From the NCBI RefSeq assembly GCF_000426585.1, contig NZ_AUFQ01000022.1:1-40607 (forward strand): a stretch of 40,607 nucleotides of DNA. The letters run 5' to 3'. Each line of letters starts with the position of its first letter. Position 1 is the stretch's first letter. A model generated the notes under the pieces. The model was given only the letters and a program-made list of their open reading frames with translations, was not told the origin of the DNA and searched no databases. Below are positions 26,799 through 36,552 of the stretch, piece by piece. A program made the translations under genes and the position numbers. This DNA is from Segatella baroniae DSM 16972 = JCM 13447 (GTDB taxonomy: Bacteria > Bacteroidota > Bacteroidia > Bacteroidales > Bacteroidaceae).

Positions 26799-27797
26799 TC
26801 AGTCGTCGTCTTCAGTGTTCTCTTCGGCTTCTGACTTTTGCAGACAGAAGTAGCCATAGTGCAGGTAGTTGTCCTTGACAAGAGACATAATGCCCCATAC
26901 ACGCGACCCTGACACCTTGATTATCTCAACGTCCACGTTGTCATAAACTTTCTGACCACCGTCCCACGGGTCGTCGGTCATCACCTTTCCGTTGGTCTTC
27001 TTGCCCACCGTAAGGTCGCCGCTGAACCAGCACTTAATACAATTGCCGTAGAAATCCCATCGGGCGAGATTCATGCCGTTGTCCTTGATCAGTCCCATCA
27101 TACCATAGTTCTCTGATTTGGCGTCGTCGAAGCTGATAAAGTCTCTTGCCGACTCCATGATTTTAGCCTTTTCTTCCTTGGTGAAAGGAATATCGGTGGT
27201 CTCTATCTTCACCTTAAAGATCTTCGTCAGTCCCATCATGTCGGTGACGGTGACATCTGTCGAACCGTTTGCCATGCCCCGGATAGTAATCACATTCCCC
27301 TTTACGGACTGCACTTCAGCAATCTTCGTGTCGCTGCTGACAGCCTTGTAGTTGCCGTTTCCTCCGATGACGGTCACCTCAGCAGTACCATTGGTGTGGC
27401 CGAGTTTCATGGTTACGTTCACGACTTCCTTATCGAGCGTCATCTTGAAATACATCGATTGCACGATGACACGCTTATAGTTACCTGTCGCGTCGGAGAT
27501 AATAATACCCGTTTTGCCCTTGACGGTGCTCTTGACCGTCACGGCATTGCCTGCTATCGTTGCCGAAGCGACTTCCGGGTTCTCGGTAATCAGTTTGTAA
27601 TCGCCGCCTCCGGCTGTGATATTGAACGTGGTCATTTCGCCCACTCCCACCTTCACTGTGTCCATATCCAGCGTGATGGGCCTGCTTTCGTTCGGTTTCG
27701 GCTGTGGCTCGGGCGCGTCGTTATCGTCGCTACAGGCTGTAAATCCCAAGGAGAGAACAGCCGCCACCATGACCGAATATAAATATCTTACTTTCAT
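26799..27797 (-). CDS. Ig-like-repeat surface lipoprotein, last gene of the N-glycan-type PUL
   Basis: The 332-residue lipoprotein has Cys22 in GFTACSDDND; the acidic stretch after Cys fits surface export. Two Big2-like domains follow: residues about 38-115 (TVKVGVGEMTTFNITAGGGD) and about 118-202 (KEVVNVTMKLGHTNGTAEVT). Each contains a GGNGNYK or GGGDYK motif. The C-terminal third (about 205-332) is unrecognised and has an acidic tail. It lies 20 bp after the GH18 gene and likely shares its transcript. A role in glycan binding or spacing at the surface is a guess from context. Confidence 0.8.
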   Translation of the reverse strand: MKVRYLYSVMVAAVLSLGFTACSDDNDAPEPQPKPNESRPITLDMDTVKVGVGEMTTFNITAGGGDYKLITENPEVASATIAGNAVTVKSTVKGKTGIIISDATGNYKRVIVQSMYFKMTLDKEVVNVTMKLGHTNGTAEVTVIGGNGNYKAVSSDTKIAEVQSVKGNVITIRGMANGSTDVTVTDMMGLTKIFKVKIETTDIPFTKEEKAKIMESARDFISFDDAKSENYGMMGLIKDNGMNLARWDFYGNCIKCWFSGDLTVGKKTNGKVMTDDPWDGGQKVYDNVDVEIIKVSGSRVWGIMSLVKDNYLHYGYFCLQKSEAEENTEDDD

Positions 27798-27817
27798 TTC
27801 TTTATATTTTTAGCGTG

Positions 27818-29185
27818 TTACCAATCTTTTGCGTAGTTGCCTGTCCGTATCGTTGCCTCGCCATAGAAGGCTTCCGTGATCGTGCTGAGACGTGAAGCAT
27901 AACCGTTGCGTGGGTTCAGCGAGAACACCATCGTGCCGCCGTAGCCCTCGGATTTAATGCGTTGGGCCTCCCATGACGAGATGATGCGCCCCTGAGCAAA
28001 CTCCGATGAAGCCTGAATCATGCCTTTCTTCGCCAATCCGGAATAATTACGTTCCAAGTCACGATACTGTCCGTAGTCCTGAATAGCGTAGTCGATGTAT
28101 TCGCCGGGCTGATGTCCGTCTACTTCATACAAGCTTCCGGTGCGGCTGTAAACGTAAACCTCGATGAGTTTATCGGGCATGGCACGCTTGCATTCGTAGC
28201 AGAGACGCGATGCAGCTTCGATTGACGGAGTGACAAATCCGGGATAGGTGCCGTAACTGGAATACTCATCATCGAAGAAGACGCCATCGAGTTCGTAGGA
28301 TTCGACCACCGCCTTCAGCTCCTGGGCGAACTTCTTGGCACCCTCCTTCGACAAGTTGGCAACGCCCGCACGGTCGTGGTTGCCCAGAATGCCGAGGATG
28401 ACCTTCATCCCCTTCTGCTGCAACGGCTTCAGATACTTCTCCCGATAGTCGAGCAGGTGCTGAACGTTCTCGTTGTTGTAGTTGTACACCTCACCCGTCT
28501 CTACGTTGTAGTTGATGTTTCCCGAGAAGAGTATCACCTGGTCGAAGACCAGTTTGCCCGATTCCTTCAACGTATAGCAGAGGTTGTGCAGCGGGTTGGC
28601 GTCGTTCACCTCCATACAACTGATGACCTGAAGGCCGCCTTCCTTGTGGCAGTTGGGCATTTTGGTGATGTCGCGCACGAAGAGTACGAACTCACCCTTG
28701 TCCTTCGACGTCTGGGCGGCGCCCTTCACGCTCACGGGGATGGCGTAGAGGCCGTTCTTCTCCAGTTCGTCGGCCGACGTATAGTCCACCGTCACCTTCG
28801 ACGACTTCACCTCTCCGGCGGCCACTTTGGCCGTCCCGCTCACCTTGACGAGCTTCTCCGGCAGGGCCTTGACGGCCGTATTGTGGGCTTTGTTGTAGTT
28901 TTCGAGCGCCTTGACGTCGTATGCCAGCGTGTATTCCTGGGCCGTCGTGGCGGCTTGCAACAGGTTGACATAGAAGTCGATGGAGCCTTTCTCGTTGAAG
29001 ATGAGCGAGTCCTGACGGCTGCATCCGTATTTGTCGGTGATGAAGGCGAGGTTGTTTTCCGCCGCCTTGTAGTTGCCTTCGTCGACGCCGGGCACGTCGA
29101 TGTCGTTCGAACAGGAAGCCGCGAGGGCCAGACCTGCCAACGAGAGCGCCAGCGTCTTGATTCTATTGATGTTCATAAGTTTCAT
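27818..29185 (-). CDS. GH18 endo-beta-N-acetylglucosaminidase-like lipoprotein with DUF1735 domain
   Basis: The 455-residue protein has a lipobox at LAASC (Cys25), an N-terminal DUF1735-type domain (about residues 40-170), then a GH18 barrel (about 180-455). The active-site strand reads LDGVFFDDEYSSYG, with Asp305 and catalytic Glu307 of the DxE core present; the middle Asp of the full DxxDxDxE pattern is Phe303. The segment GMKVILGILGNHDRAGVANL is typical of EndoH-like enzymes. It is the expected enzyme that cuts the chitobiose core of N-glycans at the cell surface. The start may be the ATG at 29185 or at 29176. Confidence 0.88.
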   Translation of the reverse strand: MKLMNINRIKTLALSLAGLALAASCSNDIDVPGVDEGNYKAAENNLAFITDKYGCSRQDSLIFNEKGSIDFYVNLLQAATTAQEYTLAYDVKALENYNKAHNTAVKALPEKLVKVSGTAKVAAGEVKSSKVTVDYTSADELEKNGLYAIPVSVKGAAQTSKDKGEFVLFVRDITKMPNCHKEGGLQVISCMEVNDANPLHNLCYTLKESGKLVFDQVILFSGNINYNVETGEVYNYNNENVQHLLDYREKYLKPLQQKGMKVILGILGNHDRAGVANLSKEGAKKFAQELKAVVESYELDGVFFDDEYSSYGTYPGFVTPSIEAASRLCYECKRAMPDKLIEVYVYSRTGSLYEVDGHQPGEYIDYAIQDYGQYRDLERNYSGLAKKGMIQASSEFAQGRIISSWEAQRIKSEGYGGTMVFSLNPRNGYASRLSTITEAFYGEATIRTGNYAKDW

Positions 29186-29203
29186 GTGGATTGAGTTAAA
29201 GGG

Positions 29204-30352
29204 TTATTTCTTCTCGGGCAGCGACACGTTGTGCCACGAAAGCGGATTGTTGGCCGTGGCGTCGTTGCCGTTTCCGGTGGCGTCCTTGACGATGTTCGGA
29301 CTCGTGTTGTCGTCCATCTTCCAGTAGCCCACCAGGCCTTTCGACTTGGGATCGACGCTGTAGAAGCTGGCGGCGATTTCCTCCTGCGTGCGCACCACGT
29401 TCCAAACGCGCACCTCGGACATGTTGCCCTCGAACCAGCGTGCGTCGTCATACGACTTGCCGATGAGGAAATCGCGGTCGGTACCGTTGCCCTTGATGGT
29501 GACGGAGCCACAACGGAGCGTTCCCCGCGACTGCAGGCGGCCGTCGACGTAGACCTTCACCTCCTCTTTGTCGGCGTCGTAGGTCATGGCCACGTGCTGC
29601 CAGCGGTTGGTCTGCAGGCCTTTGTTGGAGTCGGCGTCGGGGAAATTGCCGCTGCCGGTGGCTATCTGGATCTGGTTGTCGGGGAAACCGGCGTCGCCGA
29701 TGCGCATCAGGAAGTTGCCCTCAATGCCCATTACGGTGGAGATGAGCTTGCCGAACTCGCGCGGATAGATGAGCGCCTCCATCGTGATTTGGCGCATGTT
29801 GGTCACCAAGTCGGGCGTTTTCCATTTCACGGTGAGGTAGTTCTTGCTCATGTCGGCCACCACATTGATGAGTGCTCCGGCACGGAACACGAAGTAATAG
29901 TTCTTCGCCGACCGCAACATCTCCATATCCCGACAGTCCACTGTCACAGGCAGTACGTAGGTGATGGCCCTGTCCAGGCCGGCCAACTTGAAGAACTGGA
30001 ACTGCGCTTCATTGCTCGTGACGCTTCCCCGGTTGACCTTCACGTCGGCCTGGAGCACCTTGTAGCAGGTGTCGGGCAGCATGACGGCCTGGGCATAGTA
30101 GGCCTGGTTGTAGGTTTCCACAAGGTTGGCGGCCACGCTGAAGGTGGCGTTGAGTTCCTTCTCGGCCGGTCGTGGCGTCGAAATCGTGAGCGACTTCACG
30201 AGCGTCGTCTCACCTTTGATGATCGTTTCCGAAGTGAATATCTTGCCGTCGATGAACGCCTTGCTCTTGAAGTCGGCTTCGTCGTTGTCCTGGCAGGCCG
30301 TCATGAGAAGGGCGGCGGCCACGAGCGGCATGTATTTGAATAGCTTTTTCAT
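29204..30352 (-). CDS. DUF1735 and LamG-domain lipoprotein
   Basis: The 382-residue lipoprotein has Cys20 in LLMTACQDNDE. Residues about 30-160 form a DUF1735-like domain (NATFSVAANLVETYNQAY, YVLPVTVDC). Residues about 170-382 form a LamG/concanavalin-A-like domain (NRWQHVAMTYDADKEEVKVY, GNMSEVRVWNVVRTQEEI, GLVGYWKMDDN). The architecture matches the BT3986-type protein of the high-mannose N-glycan PUL, probably a glycan-binding accessory. It starts 5 bp after the GH18-like gene. Confidence 0.88.
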   Translation of the reverse strand: MKKLFKYMPLVAAALLMTACQDNDEADFKSKAFIDGKIFTSETIIKGETTLVKSLTISTPRPAEKELNATFSVAANLVETYNQAYYAQAVMLPDTCYKVLQADVKVNRGSVTSNEAQFQFFKLAGLDRAITYVLPVTVDCRDMEMLRSAKNYYFVFRAGALINVVADMSKNYLTVKWKTPDLVTNMRQITMEALIYPREFGKLISTVMGIEGNFLMRIGDAGFPDNQIQIATGSGNFPDADSNKGLQTNRWQHVAMTYDADKEEVKVYVDGRLQSRGTLRCGSVTIKGNGTDRDFLIGKSYDDARWFEGNMSEVRVWNVVRTQEEIAASFYSVDPKSKGLVGYWKMDDNTSPNIVKDATGNGNDATANNPLSWHNVSLPEKK

Positions 30353-30357
30353 TGCGT

Positions 30358-31395
30358 TTATTCTTTAACAGTTGGATTGATGGTCGAGATGACGCGGCGC
30401 AGATTGGGATAGGTGAACGACGCGTTGTAGTAGTCGACGTTGGCGTTGAGCAGTCCCATGCCTGCACAAGCGTAGCCGACGTGGTCGGAAGCTACGAACT
30501 TGGCCATTCCGAACATGGCCAGCGTCTTGCCCCAGTAGCCCGTCTTGGTGTCGGTTTCGTCCGCCGACTTGTTGTTGACCAGCACGATGAACTTGTCCGA
30601 GGGCACTCCTTCGGCCAAAGCCTTGCGCACCAGATAGTCAACTCCATAGACCGAACGCTCCGCCTGCGTGGGAATGATGATGTAACGGGCCTGCTCCAGC
30701 AGCGTCTTGTCGGCCACATGCTGCGGCCGTCCCATGATGATCAGCTCCTTGTTCTTGTGCCGTTCGGCCCAATCCCTCGTGATTCCGAGGAACAAGTTCT
30801 CCAGCGCGACGGCCTCAGCCTTCTCCTTTTCGGTCAGATAATGGGTGAGTTTGGCGTTGAAACCCATGATGACGCCGTCGTAGTTGTAGTTGTCGACGAG
30901 CTTCAGCTGCGTGTTGAGCGAGTCCACGAGGAAGTTCTTGAAGTCCTTGAAGCTCTTCTTGGCGTTGGCGGGGTCGGCTTCAAAGGCCTTCTTCTCGGCT
31001 TCGTAGCCCGCCTTGAGGTCGTCGCAACTGATTTGGAACACCACTTTCATGCCCTTCCGGCTCCTCACTTCCTCGATTTCCTGCGTCATCTGGGGTGTGA
31101 GCAGCTCCGGTTTTGTCAGCACGACGTAGTCCACGCTGTCGGGCACGGCATTGATGTGCTGGCCTTGGGAGAAAGGAACGGCCTGGCCGTTGTCGAACCA
31201 TGCCATCATGATTTTATGGCGACTTGCCTTGTAAGCCTTGAGCTTCGTGAGATAGTTCTGGTAGAGTTCGGCGTTCTGCTGCTCAATGCCCGGCTGGTTG
31301 ATGTCCACCGGTTCCACGTCCGTATCGCAGCTGCATAGGAACAGGGAGGCCGCGCAGAGCGTTGAAAAGGTGAGACTCTTGATGATATGTTTCAT
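30358..31395 (-). CDS. GH18-like surface glycan-binding lipoprotein, catalytically degenerate
   Basis: The 345-residue lipoprotein (signal peptide, Cys23 in FLCSCDTD) has a GH18-like fold: KIMMAWFDNG, GMKVVFQISC and the strand YNYDGVIMGFN. At the active-site strand the pattern is D173-G-V-I-M-G178-F-N180, so both the Asp and the catalytic Glu of DxE are replaced (Gly and Asn). I infer a non-enzymatic glycan-binding protein, as for GH18-like surface glycan-binding proteins in Bacteroides N-glycan loci. A 60-bp gap separates it from susD. Confidence 0.87.
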   Translation of the reverse strand: MKHIIKSLTFSTLCAASLFLCSCDTDVEPVDINQPGIEQQNAELYQNYLTKLKAYKASRHKIMMAWFDNGQAVPFSQGQHINAVPDSVDYVVLTKPELLTPQMTQEIEEVRSRKGMKVVFQISCDDLKAGYEAEKKAFEADPANAKKSFKDFKNFLVDSLNTQLKLVDNYNYDGVIMGFNAKLTHYLTEKEKAEAVALENLFLGITRDWAERHKNKELIIMGRPQHVADKTLLEQARYIIIPTQAERSVYGVDYLVRKALAEGVPSDKFIVLVNNKSADETDTKTGYWGKTLAMFGMAKFVASDHVGYACAGMGLLNANVDYYNASFTYPNLRRVISTINPTVKE

Positions 31396-31455
31396 GTCTT
31401 TTATTCTGTTTTAATCGGTAATCGTGATTGATAGATACGTTTTCCTACCCTCGAC

Positions 31456-33015
31456 TCACTTGGCCCACCACACGTCGGTGGCCATGTTGTCGGCTCCTCC
31501 GAGCATTCCGACGGCCGCGTTGTAGTTGTCAAGGTTGTTGGTGCGCTCCTCCTGCGGGAATGCCAGGCGTCGGGCACCGCGTTCCGTGCTCACCACGCCG
31601 CCGCTGTTGTTGACCTTGACGGGCATGAGTCGTGGATAACCTGTGCGGCGATAGTCGGCCCACGCTTCGAGTCCGAGCGGGAACATGGCGAGCCACTTCT
31701 GCGTGATGACGCGCTCCAGCTTCTTTTCGGGCGTGTCGCCGTCGTTCCACGCGATGGTGATGGTGGATGTCTGGCCCGCGTAGGAGTTGATGTTGGCGGG
31801 GTCTTGGTAGAGCGACGGCGTGCTGCCGGCGTCTGCCAGGTACTTGTCGGCACCGCTCACGCCCCACTGTTCGAATGAAAGTTCGACGCCCTTCTTGTAA
31901 AATTCGGCGGCCGTTCCGTTCATCTTCCAGCCCTTCAGCGCACCTTCGGCACGGAGGAAGGCCACCTCGGCGGCGTTCATCCACAAGAGTTTGGTGTCCG
32001 TCTTCACGTTGTAGTTGCTGTAGGCGTGGGCGACTTCGGCTCCCGGAATGGCGATACCGGAGCGCAATCCGTGGTAGCCGTCGGTCTTGCCGACGAATGT
32101 CGACTTGGTGAACATGGCGTCGCGACGCGGGTCGTCGTAGCCGTTCATGTAGCTGGTGATGTCCGCCCCGATGCGCGAGTCGCCGCCGTTGTACTCATAC
32201 ATGATGATGTAGAAGGGGTTGGTGTTCGACAGTGTCATGAAGGCATTGTCGTCGTTGGCGGTCATGACGCCCACTTCGTTGCTCACGGAAGCCTCCGCCT
32301 CCCGCTGTGCCAAGGTGGGATCGGCCTTCGATACGCGCACGGCCAGACGCAGCCGCAGCGAGTTGGCAAACTTGATCCACTTCTCCACGTTGCCTCCAAA
32401 CACCTTGTCAGCCTTCGGCGAGAAGTTGAGCGTGCGGTTGGCGGTCAGCGTCTTGATGGCTTCGTCGAGCTGTTGGAACATCAACTTGTAGACATCCTGC
32501 TGCGAGTCGTAGGCGGCAGTGATCTCACCGTTCTGTCCCACCTTCGAATAAGGGATGGGTCCGTAGGCGTCGGTGACGCGATGAATGCCCGCCACCTTCA
32601 CGACCTGGGCCACGGCGAGGGGCACCGGCTCGTCGGTCGCGCTCTTCACTTCGTTGAAGTAGATGAAGAGTTTGGGCAGAAAGTCCTTGAACAACACGCG
32701 GCTCCAGCCGTTTTCAGGACTGTACTGCGCAAAGTTTTTACCGGCAAAACCGGCATTTGAGTCGGAGATATAACCTCCGTAAGAACCGCCGCACAGGCAT
32801 TCGGTGAACTGATTGGTATTGACATCGGTCGGGACGACCCAGCTCTGGAGGTTGACCATGGCCGCGCCCAGCGAATAGGCGTCGCGCTTCATGTCCTCCT
32901 TCGACACGCCATAGGGATTCCGGTTGTAGTCCTCATAACCGTTGGTGCAGGCCGTGAAGCCCATCACAAGGCCGGCCGACACCGTAGACAATATGATATT
33001 TCTTAACTGTTTCAT
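31456..33015 (-). CDS. SusD-like surface lipoprotein (N-glycan-type PUL)
   Basis: The 519-residue lipoprotein has Cys23 in GFTACTNGYEDYN. It belongs to the SusD/RagB superfamily with the SusD_2-type pattern: NPYGVSKEDM after the lipobox, VVKVAGIHRVTDAYGPIPYS, WIKFANSLRLRLAVRVSK, and a C-terminal block ITQKWLAMFPLGLEAWADYR. It partners the STN-containing SusC encoded 9 bp upstream and binds the imported glycan. Confidence 0.93.
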   Translation of the reverse strand: MKQLRNIILSTVSAGLVMGFTACTNGYEDYNRNPYGVSKEDMKRDAYSLGAAMVNLQSWVVPTDVNTNQFTECLCGGSYGGYISDSNAGFAGKNFAQYSPENGWSRVLFKDFLPKLFIYFNEVKSATDEPVPLAVAQVVKVAGIHRVTDAYGPIPYSKVGQNGEITAAYDSQQDVYKLMFQQLDEAIKTLTANRTLNFSPKADKVFGGNVEKWIKFANSLRLRLAVRVSKADPTLAQREAEASVSNEVGVMTANDDNAFMTLSNTNPFYIIMYEYNGGDSRIGADITSYMNGYDDPRRDAMFTKSTFVGKTDGYHGLRSGIAIPGAEVAHAYSNYNVKTDTKLLWMNAAEVAFLRAEGALKGWKMNGTAAEFYKKGVELSFEQWGVSGADKYLADAGSTPSLYQDPANINSYAGQTSTITIAWNDGDTPEKKLERVITQKWLAMFPLGLEAWADYRRTGYPRLMPVKVNNSGGVVSTERGARRLAFPQEERTNNLDNYNAAVGMLGGADNMATDVWWAK

Positions 33016-33024
33016 AACTTTGGT

Positions 33025-36000
33025 TTAGAATTTAAGCTTGATGTTGAAACCGATATTGCGTGTGCTCGGCGTCATGAACTTGTCGATACCCTGATAGTAG
33101 TTGCCTGTGGTGGCCGTCGTCTCGGGGTCGAAAGGAGCCTTGCAGTAGAACATCAGCAGGTTGCGGCCCGTCAACGAGAGCGTCAGGTCGCCCAAACCGA
33201 AGAAGTTTCTCTTCTTGAAGGTGTAGCCGATGCTGGCCTCTTGCAGACGCACGTTGGTGGCACTGTAGGTGTAGTACTGCGGAATGCCGTCGCTGGCGCC
33301 TATCGTCGAGTACCACGACTCGGGGGTGAGGAAGTCGTTTCCGTTCACTTTCACATACTTGTTGTCGCGTGCCTTGGCGCTGGCTTCCGACACTCCGTAG
33401 AGGTCGAGGGCCGCCTGCGTGGCCGAATAGACGATACCGCCGAAGCGGGCGCTGACCATCACGCCGAGATTGAAGCCCTTGTAGGAGAACTCGTTGCGCC
33501 AAGCCATGTTGGCCTTGGGGAACACCGAGCCCAGCTTCACGTCGCCGACGTTGTTGTTGCGATACACTTTGCCGTCCTTGTCGACATAGATGCGGCCCTT
33601 GTCGTCGCGCTTCACGTCGGTCAAGGAGTAGAGGTCGCCCAGCGTGCCGCCTTCCTTCAGGATGAAATGGGCGTTGCCCAAGCCGCCCACATCCAGGCGA
33701 TCCTTGTTGATGACGGCCCCGGTCTCGGGGTGAACATAGTTGCGCACCAGCTCGTTGATGCGGTTGCGGTTGGAACTGAGCGTATAGCTGCTCGACCATC
33801 CGAAGCCTCCCCAGTTGTTGCTGTAGCCCAATGCCAGCTCGATACCGTTGTTCGAGACGTTACCCGTCTGTATATAGAGCGCGGAGTAGCCCGAAGACAC
33901 GGAGATGTCGGGGTTGAAAGTCTGGTTGAAAGTCTTCGTCCAATAGAGTGTCACGTCGAGGTTGAAGTGCTTGAAGAAGCGTGCCTGCAAGCCCACTTCC
34001 CACGAATTGGTGGTCTCGGGCTTCAGGTCGTAGATGGGATAGATGGTCTGGCTCTTCCACTGCTTGGTGTTGTTGTCCCACTCGTACTTGGGGTTGGCGA
34101 TGTTGCGGAGGAACGGAATGCCCACCGAAGCGAACGAACCGCGCACCTTCAGATAGTCGATGGCCTTGGGCAACTTCAGCGTTTCGGAGACAATCCACGA
34201 GCCGCCGACGGAAGGATAGAAGAAGGAACGCTTGTTGGAGTGGGGTCCTGCCAGCATGGAAGGCCAGTCGTTGCGGCCCGTCACGGTGAGATAGTACTGG
34301 CTGGCCCAGCCCAGTTCGACGCTGGCGAAGAGCGACTTGGTCTGCTCATGGTAGCCGCCGGGCTGACGGGCCTCACGGTTCACGTCGATCTGGTATTCGT
34401 TGAAGACGTTGGGAATCAAGTTGTCGGCAATCGGTCCGTCGACGCCGGTCTGGTCTTGCTTGATGTCTGAGAGCGAACCACCCATGTTGGCGACGAGCGA
34501 AAGCCTGTCTTGCAGGAAGCGTTTGTTGACGTTCAGCATGAAATCGCCATAGGCCTGCTTGTCATCTGTCTTGACTTTGGCATACTGACCGTTGACTCCC
34601 GCAATGGTCGTATTGGTGCTTGCGAAGTATTTCTTCTGGTAAGTGTTCGTGGCATTGTCGATCCGTATGCGACCCACCACGTTCAACCAGTCGGTGATCT
34701 TGTAGGTGACACCCGCGTTCATCATGTATCTGTACTTCTTGTTCGTGCGCAGGTTGCGGTAGTTTATCCAATAGGGATTCTGTCCGACGAACTCGCTGAG
34801 CAGGTTGTTCCAGTTCTGCGTGTAGATGTTTCGCGTGGTGTCGAAGTGCTCGAACATGGCCATGTCGTTGTAGTCGTTGCCTCGTGGATAGAGATAGGCC
34901 GACACCAGCGGGTTGGCATACACGCCCTGGTTGGTCATGTTGCGGTCGTTCTGGATGACATAGCTGGCTCCCACGTCCAGGAGAAGCCTGTCGCCGAGCA
35001 TGCTCGACGTGTTGCGGAACGTGAAGTTGTAGCGATTGTAGCGGTTGTTGGGAATGATACCGCCCGAGTTGAGTGCGCTGGCCGAGAAATAGGTCTGGTT
35101 CTTCTCCGAACCGGTCGACAGAGAGAAGGTCTCGGTGGTCATGACGCCGGTCTTCAGATAGTCTTTCTTCGGGTCGTAGCCCATGTAGTTGGCGTCGTTG
35201 AGCCTGCGTCCCCAGCTGTAACTGTCGGCACCGGCCTCGCGCAGACTGCTGCCCGTGCCGTAACGATTCTGAAATTCGGGCAGCCTGAAGGCGTTGGAGA
35301 ATTCCGTGCTCTGGCTTACGGTGAACTCGGTGTGGCCCGTCTTGCCCTTCTTCGTGGTGATGACGATGGCGCCGTTCGACGCCCGGTTGCCATAGAGGGC
35401 CGCGGCGGCCGCGCCCGTCAGCACCGACATGGACTCAATGTCTTCGGGGTTGATGTCGGCAATGGCCTCGGTCGTGCCGTTGGAGCCGAACGCGGAGTCG
35501 CCGCCACCACCGAGATTGAACATCGGAACGCCGTCGATGACGTAGAGCACGTTGCTCGACTGCTCGATGCTTCGCGTACCGCGCATCACCACTTTCGAAG
35601 CGCCGCCCGCGCCGGAGGAGCTGGCATTGATGTTCACGCCGGCCACCTTGCCACTAAGCGAGTTGATGAAGTTGGCGTCCTTGTTGGCCGCCAGCGCGTC
35701 GCCGCCCACCTGCTGCACGTTGTAGCTCAGCGCCTTCTGCTCGCGCTTGATACCGAGGGCCGTCACCACCACCTCGTTCAGTTCCTTGGCGTTGCCCGCC
35801 GAGAGGCTGATGTCGTAGGTGTTGTGCCGTCCCACGCGCACGGTCTTGGTGTTGTAGCCGATGTAGGAGATCTCCAGTTCGGAGCCTTCGTCCACCATCA
35901 GCGTGAAACGACCGTCCAAGTCGGTGATGGCACCGCCCTGGGCGCCCTTCTGCCGCACGGTGGCGCCAATGACAGGATCGCCGTTTTCGTCACGGATGAC

Positions 36001-36348
36001 GCCGCCGACCTTCTTCTTTTCGTCCGCGGTCTGCGGCCGTTGTGTGTTTTGCGATAAAGACTTGGAGACGATGATGTTCTTCCCTTTGATTTCATAAGAC
36101 AGGTTCTGCCCGTGCAGAATCTGGTCGATGGCTTGTCTGACATTCTTCGCGTTCACGCTGACGACCTTCTGCATGTCGAGGTCGCCGGCTTCGAACACGA
36201 ACGAATATCCGCTTTTCTGCCTCAACTCGCTCATGGCTTTCTTCACCGTCACGCCCTTCATCTGGAGCGAAACGCTCTGAGCGGCCATGCTCAGGTTGAG
36301 ACATAACAGGAATGCAGTCACGAAAAGACCTTTTCTCTTGCTATTCAT
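33025..36348 (-). CDS. SusC-like TonB-dependent transporter with STN signalling domain
   Basis: The 1107-residue outer-membrane transporter has a signal peptide (to about residue 23) and an STN domain (about 25-97, with MKGVTVKKAMSELRQKSGYS). A carboxypeptidase-D-like domain follows (GGVIRDENGDPVIGATV, about 115-190), then the TonB box and plug (LNEVVVTALGIKREQ onward; VLYVIDGVPMFNLGGGG) and a barrel ending NIGFNIKLKF. The STN domain typically contacts a FecR-type anti-sigma factor, and fecR and an ECF sigma gene lie just upstream. The 204-bp leader (36349-36552) shows no clear housekeeping promoter, consistent with ECF-dependent transcription. Confidence 0.95.
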   Translation of the reverse strand: MNSKRKGLFVTAFLLCLNLSMAAQSVSLQMKGVTVKKAMSELRQKSGYSFVFEAGDLDMQKVVSVNAKNVRQAIDQILHGQNLSYEIKGKNIIVSKSLSQNTQRPQTADEKKKVGGVIRDENGDPVIGATVRQKGAQGGAITDLDGRFTLMVDEGSELEISYIGYNTKTVRVGRHNTYDISLSAGNAKELNEVVVTALGIKREQKALSYNVQQVGGDALAANKDANFINSLSGKVAGVNINASSSGAGGASKVVMRGTRSIEQSSNVLYVIDGVPMFNLGGGGDSAFGSNGTTEAIADINPEDIESMSVLTGAAAAALYGNRASNGAIVITTKKGKTGHTEFTVSQSTEFSNAFRLPEFQNRYGTGSSLREAGADSYSWGRRLNDANYMGYDPKKDYLKTGVMTTETFSLSTGSEKNQTYFSASALNSGGIIPNNRYNRYNFTFRNTSSMLGDRLLLDVGASYVIQNDRNMTNQGVYANPLVSAYLYPRGNDYNDMAMFEHFDTTRNIYTQNWNNLLSEFVGQNPYWINYRNLRTNKKYRYMMNAGVTYKITDWLNVVGRIRIDNATNTYQKKYFASTNTTIAGVNGQYAKVKTDDKQAYGDFMLNVNKRFLQDRLSLVANMGGSLSDIKQDQTGVDGPIADNLIPNVFNEYQIDVNREARQPGGYHEQTKSLFASVELGWASQYYLTVTGRNDWPSMLAGPHSNKRSFFYPSVGGSWIVSETLKLPKAIDYLKVRGSFASVGIPFLRNIANPKYEWDNNTKQWKSQTIYPIYDLKPETTNSWEVGLQARFFKHFNLDVTLYWTKTFNQTFNPDISVSSGYSALYIQTGNVSNNGIELALGYSNNWGGFGWSSSYTLSSNRNRINELVRNYVHPETGAVINKDRLDVGGLGNAHFILKEGGTLGDLYSLTDVKRDDKGRIYVDKDGKVYRNNNVGDVKLGSVFPKANMAWRNEFSYKGFNLGVMVSARFGGIVYSATQAALDLYGVSEASAKARDNKYVKVNGNDFLTPESWYSTIGASDGIPQYYTYSATNVRLQEASIGYTFKKRNFFGLGDLTLSLTGRNLLMFYCKAPFDPETTATTGNYYQGIDKFMTPSTRNIGFNIKLKF

Positions 36349-36552
36349 TCAGTTTTATAAATTTATGGGTTAATAGATAAAAACAAGTCGGTTTCAGTCC
36401 CACGGCCCGTCGGGGCCGCCTTGCGCGGGACGTTTTCGGGTGTCGATCGTTATATTTTCCAGGGGAATCGAGGCGGTTTTTGGTTATTCACTGTTCATAG
36501 GTTGTCGTTGTTTTTAGGGGTTTTCATATTCAGGTTGGATTGTCGTTTCGGT

